NCBI RefSeq assembly: GCF_000204055.1
Contig: NW_006768802.1
Span: 155,318-219,317, forward strand
Reading direction: 5' to 3'
DNA from: Melampsora larici-populina 98AG31
Lineage: Eukaryota > Basidiomycota > Pucciniomycetes > Pucciniales > Melampsoraceae
Length of the DNA stretch: 64,000 nucleotides
Made by a program: the position numbers and the translations under genes. This document shows positions 55,584 to 64,000 of this stretch, in pieces. Under the pieces are notes generated by a model. It worked only from the letters and a program-made list of their open reading frames with translations, had not been told where the DNA came from and did no database searches. The first letter of the stretch is position 1. Every line of letters begins with the position of its first letter.

Positions 55584-56749
55584 AACACACAAACCGAACC
55601 GCAGGGAAAAACGGCCTATGGTGCGGTGCGGTACGGTCTGGAGACCGTAGGCTGCAGTACGACCTGCTACGGTCAAACCGTACCGTAGTCTGGTATTCGC
55701 CAGGTAATTAGGGGGGGTTTCCGTACCGCTGTCTCCGTATTCCGGAGGTATCACCACCGTAGTTCGGAGTGCAGTACGGTCACTCCGGTATTTGTATACA
55801 CCCTCAAGTTTTGCTAAGTTTGATGGTAAAGTCCAAGGAGTAGTTGTCCAAGCCAATAAACAAGTATTTGGATCCTCCAATAATGGAAACAAAAATGTGA
55901 CTGCTGGATCATTCACATCATGATAATCACTTCCGGCTTCAAAATTTGAAAGTGGTGTAGTACAAGAAGTCGAATAAGGCATTACCCTACTTGCTCTATA
56001 AACTTGACCTTTTGTTCAAAGTTGTTTAAATACCCACCACATACTTTCCATAAAATCCACATTTAACATTTTATAATCATTATCAAAATCGATCCATCTC
56101 CCCATTCTTTCAATTGTTGATCTCCATTCTGATGAATATCTCATCACGATCGATCTACATTCTGCATTATAAGCTTTGATTCTGATCTTCATCACATCAT
56201 CTTTTGATTTGATTTGGAGTTTCTTGTCAATTTCATGTTCCACTGGTAATCCATGACAATCCCAAAGAAATCGACGTTCAACATAATGACCATCAAGAAG
56301 AGCAAATCTAGTCACAATATCCTATTATGAGAAAAAAATGTTTGAGTTTAGTTAAATGATCGATCAGAAAAGAGAATGAAAGATTTTAGAAAAACCAACT
56401 TTGACAGTACCCATCAAAAGATGACCATAATGAGGTAAACCAGTAGCAAAAGGAGGACCATCATAACGGTTCCATCAAGTACGATGTCCTTTTTTATTTT
56501 CTTTATGTCTTGTTTTCTCAAATCAATATTTTTTGTTTTTTCTCGTTTTTTTGAGCGTAGTCGTCCGTAGCCTACGGTGGCTACGGTGGCTACGGTTCGG
56601 TCCGCTACGGGCTGACCGTACCGTAGTGATGGGTTTGAGCTAGTAGTATTATTGACTACACTACGGTTACGGTGAGGTTTAGAAATTAAACCTCATCGTA
56701 CCGTCGCCGAGGCCGTAGTGCACTTCACTACGGGCCGGTTTGTGTGTTG
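55584..56749. mobile_element. Gene-capturing TIR element (Pack type) with IleRS fragment
   Basis: Inverted ends AACACACAAACCG and CAACACACAAACCG(G/A). The 7-8 bp duplication GTGATAT(C) lies at 55576-55583 and 56750-56757. Both subterminal regions (55600-55790 and 56555-56730) are crowded with CTACGGT/ACCGTAG motifs, about twenty copies. No transposase is present. Between the repeats lies a fragment of an isoleucyl-tRNA synthetase gene with its introns, so capture was from genomic DNA. The duplication length suits MULE or hAT. Confidence 0.82.
55803..56485 (-). pseudogene. ILS1: Captured fragment of cytosolic isoleucyl-tRNA synthetase
   Basis: Three exon pieces of the class I synthetase N-terminal catalytic region. 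The first has [17 protein letters not shown] with the HxGH signature (HYGH). The second has [20 protein letters not shown] and [20 protein letters not shown]. The third has [20 protein letters not shown] and [16 protein letters not shown] at the start of the editing region. A TGA follows WWVFKQL where the family has Trp. The KMSKS motif and anticodon-binding domains are absent. It cannot be a working synthetase; the parent gene must be elsewhere. Confidence 0.9.
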
Positions 56750-57256
56750 GTGATATCGTGATGGGCCTCGGATGACAAGCACCGGCTAGATGAAGTCGAG
56801 TTAGAAAGTGAAAACGGGAGCGTCAAGCCAGATAAAACCAGAAGGCAAGGCTACCTAAGCAGAGAAATAGGTCCAGTAGAAAAAGATGACTTACATCGGA
56901 TGTCGTACGTAGGATTGCACCAAGGACAGGAGTGTAAGAAACCGGCATGCTGAAGGTTTAACAACAATGACAATTGGTGTTTGTGAGGTTAATCCAAAAT
57001 GAGAGACCTGGATTTTTCATTCCGACAGGAATGATAAAAAAAACTTGAAACACGGAGGTGTTATCCCAATTGGGAAGCTGAGCGCCACAATGGTAATGTC
57101 CAATCCAGCGACCATTCAGGTTTGGAATATCATTGGGTGAATGATGTTCAAGTAGAACTTTTTTCACGCGTCTGTCACGATACGAATCAAATATTTCTTT
57201 TGCTTTGCAATTGAAAACCAAGGATACATGGTGATTGATAATAGATAACAAATACA

Positions 57257-59535
57257 TTAAATTGCCCTTTTAATCGCCCCCTCGCCAAGAAGATCCATTC
57301 CTTTTCTTCTATCCAGTTTTCTAGTTAACCACACATTTCTCAAATAAATCATCTCTTCTAAAAAAAGGTTGTAATGCAACGGATGCATGTTGCGGCACAT
57401 TGATGCGTATCCACCAAACCAAATGTTAGTCAGTTCTGCTGCCGAAGCGTTGAAAATCCATTGCCCTCCCTCTTGAATATCAGGGAAGAGATGAGGGTCA
57501 GTGAAAAGTTTACAGAATTCATCTGATTCTGCGTGCAATCGGTGGTGGAATGGATCAACCGGGATGACAGTGCCCATGAACTGGCTTCAGTCGTTATCCC
57601 CATGGTAGATGTGTTCTGTCAACCTGCACGCATTGTCGTAGAAGACAACCTCTGGCATTCCTCGAGGGAACGTCTCTTCAAGGAAGGCCTGTGTGGACAA
57701 AAGAGACATTTGAAAACCAATGAAAGTCAGATTTCGAGTCAAACTAGAACTTTGGAGGTCATGTGCTGCTTACTCTGACCACACTGACAGACTCCGCATT
57801 GTAAAAAGTCTTCCTTGCCAAAATTATCCCACAAGGCCCCACAATAAGCTGTTCATTGTGTGTTCGAGATCTCGATAACAAATATTTCCCGGATGCCTGT
57901 GATTGGCCTCCGTCGCGTGCCGCCTCGTGGGCCCTTTGTGACTTGTCAGCTTGGCGCAAGCTGTCCAGGTCCTGAAATTCGGCAGTCTCCGGGTTTAAAT
58001 GGACGGTTGGGTCGGTGGGGAGATTTGTTCCAGGTCAAGTCAGGATAGAGGTGAGGGAGAAATTCCCGGTTACCCGTTTGTTGAAATCTGCCCATGCTTT
58101 AATGTGGTCGTCGTCATTGCAGGTGTTGCTTCCAGGGTCGCAAACTTTTTGGCAAGGTTGTGCCCGGCATCAATTGCTGAGTAGAGCAAAATGCAGTGGG
58201 CAGTATCGATCATTGATGCGGTCCAACTGGCGAGTACAAGGACCTTCAGGCATTGGTTCCCCCGCACTGCGAGCTATTTCTTGCAATTGTTCCGTAGAAG
58301 CACTGCACCGCCAATGGCCCAACGTCACTCCGTCTGTGACAACTGCGCGTATGGCTGTGCAAGGCGACCATGTCAGTCGTGGACTAAGTGGCAATAAGGA
58401 TTGATGAAATGACTTACTTTTCCAAAAATTTTCACCAGTTTCAGGGTCAGCACCATCTGGTAACGGGCGGACACAACTTGAACAGAAGTGGTCGCGGTAC
58501 TTCGTCCCTTCAATCAGCAACATATTCAAGTGTGATTCAATCGCAGCCTCGAAACGGAGGTTATCGGTACCGCTGGAGCTGACCATTAGGCGGGTGCCTT
58601 GACGGTCGGCGTGCTTGATTAGTGAATGCAGTATGAGACCGTGACAGCACTCTTCCTCCAACATTGAAGGAGAGAACAACTGGCTGGCTTTGAAGGTAGG
58701 GGGAGGCGACTTATCTACAAATACCATGTTGAACCAATTCACAAGGTTGAAATGGCTAACGCTATGTGGGAAACAGTTAAAACAGTTAGTAACAATTGTT
58801 TGAGAGAGGCTACGTCCACCTGAAAATCAAACTTACTGGCCTACCATTTTTAAAACTCGGAACATGTAGGCTAGACGGGTGGTCATGTAATAATGACAAT
58901 GAATTTGAAGGTAATCTGTGTCGCGTCCCATGCCCTGTGTGTAGTAGTATCGTTCACCTTCTTGTGTGTAGAGGCTTGGCCTATACATAGTTTCACAATC
59001 GGGGTCTGGTACGAGAATGATACATCAGGTTGGAATAGTCTTTCTGGATAACCAGCAGGAAATTACTTACTTGAACAATTTAGTATGACAGTCTGAACCG
59101 CGTGCACACCATTGATGTTGTGTAGGTAGCCGTCGAGCGTGAATGGACGTGTAACGGGTAGGAATGGTCTGGTGTGCATAGGGTACAGTTTGAAAGCGGT
59201 GATTGTGAGAATCCTTTGGGCAATTTTGGTGTGAGGTGCTGTTGTAGGCCGGATTCACGGATTAATGCCTTCGAGTCGATTGTGCATGAGTGCAGAAAGG
59301 GGTAAGATAGACGCCACAGATCGGACAGAACGTTGCTCGGTGATTCAAAGGAAAGGGCGGATTCCAGAAAGGGTAGCACAGGATTGCGAGTCAGTGACAG
59401 ACGTAGGGATTCGGCGGCTACATGCTTTACTTCAGCCGCGAGGGAGACGAAGCGTATGAAGTCACCTACAGTGAGAGTCGCGGCGAGGTGAGGGGACTGG
59501 GTGATAAGTTGAACGGTAAAATCTCGTAGGAGCAT
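57257..59535 (-). pseudogene. CxC5/CxC6-type transposase (KDZ-associated class), decayed
   Basis: Start ATG at 59535 (MLLRDFTVQLITQSPHLAAT). The N-terminal helical part is followed by a damaged first cysteine cluster near 59100-59230, where the frame is broken. Next come YYYTQGMGRDTDYLQIHCHY and NLVNWFNMVFVDK, then a cysteine block (DHFCSSCVRPL). The likely first catalytic Asp is in VVTDGVTLGHWRCSAS, and the CxC6-like cluster is EGPCTRQLDRINDRYCPLHF. The second Asp is in FYDNACRL, PVDPFHHRLHAESDEFC follows, and a Glu in FNASAAELTNIWFGGY completes the triad. A TGA at 57596-57594 interrupts the C-terminal part; the stop is at 57257. Family assignment is by motif memory, and exon borders are approximate. 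Confidence 0.72.
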
Positions 59536-60532
59536 TTTGGCGGTGATGGATGGTGAGTGTTGAGGTGAAGGTGTTCGAGGCGATAGGGTATGGAGGTTTG
59601 TGTGTGGATGTCCACCGCGGGGCAGGTGGCACGTGACGCTCACGTGAGATTTGCCTCTGCCATTCATACACATGCTGTCTACATTGTCATACCCAATGTG
59701 AGTTACACCTGACAGCCAGCATGGGCTTCACCCAATCTGATCATGTTGCTAGAACGTGATGACTCACCCAACAAGCAGGTGAGTCATCTCACCTTGTTAA
59801 GGGTGTGAGGCAAGCTTTCTGACAACCAGGCGGGGAAGCTCACACACCTGTACTGTATAGAAGTTGTATTGAGATGGTGAGCTTTGGCTCATCCCAGTGC
59901 TTTTCCATCCTTGTAATGGCTGAATAACCACATCAGTTGAATCAGGCTGGGATGTTCTCAACTTTTGCTCACAGAGTGCACACTATAACTGATCTGATCT
60001 TTGCATTGACAGGAACTACGTGCAGTAATCACAGAAACACAAATAACATTGAGAACAGTTAGAAAACATAAAACTAAAACTTAAACTAAAAATGGTCTGC
60101 AAGTAAAGTTTTTGATTATTGATTGTAGTGCTTGATAATATGATTTGATCAATTGTTTCTATTGACAAGGATCATTAATCAATCAGCAAATGAATTGATC
60201 AGTGAGAGATAAAAAAAAGATTGAGACAAAGAAAGACCTACAATCTACGAGATCGATCCAGGTGTACGGGGCAATAAGACTATGAGAACAGAAAGGAAGG
60301 AGACCATTGATATCTGCTAGAGAGGAATGGTGATAAATATATGAACAAATTAACAGAAAAGTACCAAAAGATCAGTCTTCAGCTTCATTGATATATCAGA
60401 AAACCATTTGAGCAAGGGAAGAAGAGAACTTACAAACAAAACAAACGATGAAAGGGTTTGAAATTAAGACTTCAAACAGGAGCAAATCATGACATCAAGC
60501 TTCACAGTAACTTGAATGAGATAAATATGAAA
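59536..60532. other. Intergenic upstream of the CxC5/CxC6 gene
   Basis: No gene. It contains short GAGTCATCTCACC-type inverted stretches near 59760-59800 and then AT-rich sequence. Confidence 0.35.
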
Positions 60533-61943
60533 CACTACAAGAAAGATAATATTTTCTGGGCAGAAAATTAAATTATTGATACACAAAAATATTGAGAGGC
60601 CAGGAGGAGAGCAAAAAATGAATAAAAATATGCATCTTGTTCCCTGCATTGAGAACTTCACTCTGCATATTTTTCCGTATTTTTACAGTCCACATTGATA
60701 AGTGTACTAACAATAAACCTTCACAATCATCCAATTACAACCTGTAACCTAACTTAACTAAGTCCCTCTCGGACGAACGAGTAGTCGAGAGAGGGACTTA
60801 TACCTTATACCAAATCTTTGGCGGATGAGCCGGAAACATTTGGCCGGGGGATTTTTCAACGCGCCATATCTGTGGATCCTGCAAACAAATGTCCTTGGGA
60901 CCAAAGAAAAGAGCTATGCGCCTGCTTAATCTACACACATGTGTGTAGCCTACATCTAATTTGATTCAGAACTCACGGAGCAATCCAATTGTGAAGTTTG
61001 CAAAAATCACCAAAATCGGACACAAAGCTGTCCAGCCTGTCAAAAACTCACACCAAACGCGCTGAAATGTTACACAAAAACAATTTTTCAAGTCGGTTTT
61101 TAAGAGCTTCCCTGGCGGCAAAGAAGGGATTTGAAAAGATGTGCGTGTGTAGGATGATCAGGCGCAGAGGACTTTTCTTTGGTACAGAGGATATTTGTTT
61201 GTAGGCTATAGAGATATGGAAGATTGAAAAGGTGCCCAGCCAAACTTCTCCGGCTCATACGCCAAAGTTGTGGTATAAGGTATAAGTCCCTCTCTCGACT
61301 ACTCGTTCGTCCGAGAGGGACTTAGTTAAGTTAGACCTGTAACAAGCACTGAAATTTGGCTCATTAGTGTTTAGAGAAACTTTTGATTTCTGAAAATACT
61401 CATAACTTTTTCAATTCCGGTCCAAAACGCTCAATTTTGGGTGCATTAGTAAGCTGGAATTGTCCTCCAAATAGTTCATAATAGGACCACACAGTGTGCT
61501 GGTCTGCTAAAAAAGATATCATCTTTTTTATACGTTTGTACATACAGATCCATAGAATGATTGTCATACTAGCTACATAGTTCTTGATCTTATGAAAGTT
61601 TGAGAGGAAGAGTTCAGCTTTCTAATGCACTTAAAATCGAGTGTTTTGAGGCAGATTTGACAAAGTTATAGGTGTTTTCAGAAATCAAAAGTTTCTCTAA
61701 ACACTAATGAGCCAAATTTCAGTGCTTGTTACAGGTTGTAATTGGATGATTATGAAGGTTTATTGTTAGTACACTTATCAATACGGACTGTAAAAATATG
61801 GAAAAATATGGAGAGTGAAGCTCTCACCGCAGGGAACAAGATGCATATTTTAATTTATTTTTTGCCCTTCTCCTGGCCTCTCAATATTTCTGTGTATCAA
61901 TAATTTAATTTTCTGCCCAGAAAATATTATATTTTGTGTAGTG
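60533..61943. mobile_element. CACTA-type MITE, TSD AAA, with a nested element
   Basis: The ends are CACTACAAGAAAGATAATAT and, inverted, CACTACACAAAATATAATAT, both followed by TTTTCTGGGCAG. The duplication AAA lies at 60530-60532 and 61944-61946. Subtracting the nested 586-bp element and its 9-bp duplication leaves 816 bp, the same length as the relative at 42983-43798. The two long arms are inverse to each other. Confidence 0.88.
60749..61334. mobile_element. MULE-like MITE nested in the CACTA MITE, 9-bp TSD ACCTGTAAC
   Basis: Long inverted ends begin CTAACTTAACTAAGTCCCTC and include a GAGAGGGACTTATACCTTAT stretch. A perfect 9-bp duplication ACCTGTAAC lies at 60740-60748 and 61335-61343. The uninterrupted target is preserved in the opposite arm of the host MITE (inverse of about 61725-61745), which confirms the insertion point. 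Confidence 0.92.
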
Positions 61944-62515
61944 AAAGAAGGAAAGACTTACAAATGAAACAATTGATCAAAGGACTTCAATATGAATGGA
62001 ACAGAACCAGAGTCAGCAAATATGAATCTGAACCAATGGAATTTAAAAGAGTGGTTAGAAAACCTATCAGAATGATGATGCAAAAAAAGTTGAATGAATG
62101 AGCGCCTCCAACACAAAGGTGATCAATGTGATGTGAGTGATGAAGGACTCGAGCTGAGACTCGGCAGTGGACATTGGACAAAGTGTAACTGTGGAGTCTG
62201 TGACATGTGTATGTGGCGTCATACTTGACATCATGTGTACCAGGGTCCGAAAATGACACCAGGCTGTGACATTTACACAGCCTGCTTTTGGAAAGGCGGC
62301 CTTCAAATTTCAGGATCACTTTGGCCGATAGCTCTTCTTGGTTGTTCTTAGCTTATATTAAGCTACCCCCATCGTGTAAGTCTTTTCTTTTTCTTTGTCA
62401 TCCAATACTCTCAACTTGATACTAATAGACTTGTATCTCATTTGTCTTTTGATCGTCTTCTAGGGTTCCAAAGCTATCATTGCCAGTTTGTATCATGTAA
62501 GTAGTTCCTCTCATC

Positions 62516-62586
62516 AACGGTGGCTTGCTAAGCTAAGCCTAGGTCAAGGTTATGAAACCTGTAGCTTAGATTAGCAAGCCACCGTT
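62516..62586. repeat. Inverted repeat, ~22-bp arms
   Basis: AACGGTGGCTTGCTAAGCTA at 62516 pairs with TTAGCAAGCCACCGTT ending at 62586, with one or two mismatches and a ~27-nt loop. Confidence 0.85.
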
Positions 62587-63309
62587 GCTAAGTTCACTGA
62601 TTTTGCTATTTTCAGTATATAGATCTTGTTGACTTTGACAACCTTTTGCAATTTCCTCACAAGTCCCGTTGTTGAAAACCCTGTGGTTCCTTGCATCAAG
62701 ACCAATGTTGGTCAATGTTTCAGCTTGTAAGTTTTTTTGTCAACTTTTATCTTATACCTCTCATGTCTGTGTGTGATGCAAGCAACTTTTTTTTTGTGTC
62801 TTGTTCTTTTTTGATAGTGTCAACAAGGCTGACATATATTTTTATAACAAAAATGTTCTCACTGTATACCATAATTAGGCTAGTTTTGTACAATATTGAT
62901 GTAATTAGCATTTACGGATTCTGTTTTTGATAGACATCTAAAATGTTCATAATCAGTTCAAGTACAAACTCAAAAGAACCAATTGTGTGTAATGTGAGAT
63001 GCATCAGCAATGGATGGGCTTTTTCCTGTTTTGTGGAGTAGTTGTCGACTCATCTCAATTCACTTTGTGTTTACACACATTAAGAAGATATCCATCTGCT
63101 CAGCACCCAATAAATTTGGATGCTGTTTATCCAAGCTGAGTGTGTGGATGGCAGGTTGTACTGACACATCCCAGCTCATACTGGCATCCAAGCTCATTTG
63201 GGTGCTAAGCACCTGGCTTTCAGGCCACGCTCACATGCATCAGCTCACCCGCTGCTAGGATGGTACATCACATTAGCAGAACGTGAGCTCGCTGCTCACA
63301 GCGAGCCCA

Positions 63310-63382
63310 TGTGTAGAACAGGTGACAAGCTTGGGTGAGGGCGACGTAGCCGCGGTCACACTGCTGCCACCTGTTCTACACA
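63310..63382. repeat. Inverted repeat, perfect 15-bp arms
   Basis: TGTGTAGAACAGGTG (63310-63324) is the exact inverse of 63368-63382. The 43-nt loop is GC-rich. Confidence 0.9.
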
Positions 63383-64000
63383 ACCACTCAGCGTGGTCAT
63401 ACCCAACTTACATTTCACGTGGTCCCAGTTCAAAGTCGCCCCGCGGCGTCACGGTTCACCGGCGTGGACATATCCACATACCACCACTTAACATACGCCG
63501 GATATTACTGGCATTAATGGCCAAAAGGTTTTTGGTAGGCTAACAGTAAGTCAGGATTTACATACACGGGTCGTGCTATATTTGCATACCATCATGGTGT
63601 ATGAGAGGTCTGTCCCAGAGTCCCAGAGTCAGCCAGAGTCCCAGCCAAGTCCCAGGCTTCCCCCCGCTTCTCCGGTCTACCGCCGGGTGTGAGCGTGATG
63701 CGTACCCTAACTGGGGCGCGGGAATGCAGAATGCATGCCATGGGTGGCGGCCACGGTCTTTTTCTCCCACAGGTAAAGATTGACAGGCTGAGATACCCTC
63801 CCCAATCCACTTTATCTATGTAATTCCAACTAGTATGTACACTTTCAAGAAAGTATTATGGTTCTGAAGAAAAATTAAATACTTTCTTTAGATAGTCCCG
63901 ACTCTTACGTCCCGGGCTATCCGTGTTTGGGTTTTACTTAAAACCCCCGTATTCTAGGAACTTTGGTATTTCAAAGTTATAAGAATTTGGAACAACCAAT

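Larger units (their letters stand above)
54822..56948 (-). pseudogene. Unknown 228-aa gene split by an IleRS-carrying element
   Basis: Exons: 56948-56895, 56785-55228 (with the element inside), 55142-54990, 54917-54822. Exon 2 measures 384 nt once element 55584-56749 and one duplication copy are subtracted, and the whole then reads open for 228 aa: [72 protein letters not shown], and an acidic tail. I recognise no family; the sheet-like pattern gives no motif. It lies downstream of, and in the same direction as, the CxC5/CxC6 transposase at 57.3-59.5 kb, so it may be the second gene of that element. Confidence 0.65.
61947..64000. other. No supported gene; hairpins and AT-rich sequence
   Basis: Apart from the two hairpins listed separately I see no conserved coding motif on either strand. 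Splice-like GTAAGT and CTAG pairs near 62370-62510 might mark a small spli­ced transcript, but no protein can be read. Confidence 0.35.

Noticed and set aside
55803..56485. A functional isoleucyl-tRNA synthetase gene
   Set aside because: Only the N-terminal catalytic part is present, with an internal TGA and within a transposable element. The KMSKS and anticodon-binding parts are missing.

Overview
This is fungal nuclear DNA, almost certainly basidiomycete and most likely a rust-type (Pucciniomycotina) genome. That assignment is inference. It rests on many short GT-AG introns per gene, Zn(II)2Cys6 regulators, a KDZ transposase, CxC5/CxC6-type cysteine-cluster transposase relatives, a basidiomycete CACTA/Tnp2-like transposase and a very dense layer of nested transposons. 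One 100-N scaffold gap lies at 20172-20271. I found no ribosomal or transfer RNA genes, CRISPR arrays or bacterial-type operons.

The likely cellular genes are three paralogous Zn2Cys6 transcription factors: TF1 (91-2970, +), TF2 (4934-7748, -) and TF3 (35806-38830, +). Each resolves to eight exons with the same intron positions and phases and gives an open protein of 756, 749 and 819 aa. TF1 and TF2 converge; TF3 lies about 28 kb further on.

Much of the rest is mobile DNA that can be read as stratigraphy. The centrepiece is an apparently complete 11,261-bp KDZ transposon (16434-27694). It has terminal inverted repeats of about 378 bp, an 8-bp target duplication (TCCCATAA), an 11-exon 990-aa KDZ transposase on the + strand and a 5-exon 539-aa accessory gene of unknown function on the - strand. 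It sits inside an exon of a CACTA/Tnp2-like transposase gene (31500 to 15358, -), which also carries a 581-bp element with another 8-bp target duplication. Removing each element with one duplication copy restores the reading frame at both breaks.

The same can be shown elsewhere. A PIF/Harbinger transposase gene (46182 to 42871, -) holds three independent insertions plus one nonsense codon. A 228-aa gene of unknown function (56948 to 54822, -) holds a TIR element that carries a captured fragment of cytosolic isoleucyl-tRNA synthetase. Other elements are nested: a hAT-like MITE in a copy of its own family (8241-9279), and a 586-bp MULE-like element in a CACTA-type MITE (60533-61943).

Other layout: 9.97-15.07 kb holds a divergent pair of unrecognised multi-exon genes with a CACTA-like element in one intron. 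32.1-34.9 kb and 46.7-49.0 kb are decayed hAT transposases. 40.9-42.5 kb and 52.5-54.2 kb are decayed genes of unknown function, the second beginning directly at an interstitial telomeric repeat (52484-52510). 57.3-59.5 kb is a decayed CxC5/CxC6-type transposase. 60-64 kb is mainly MITEs and hairpins.
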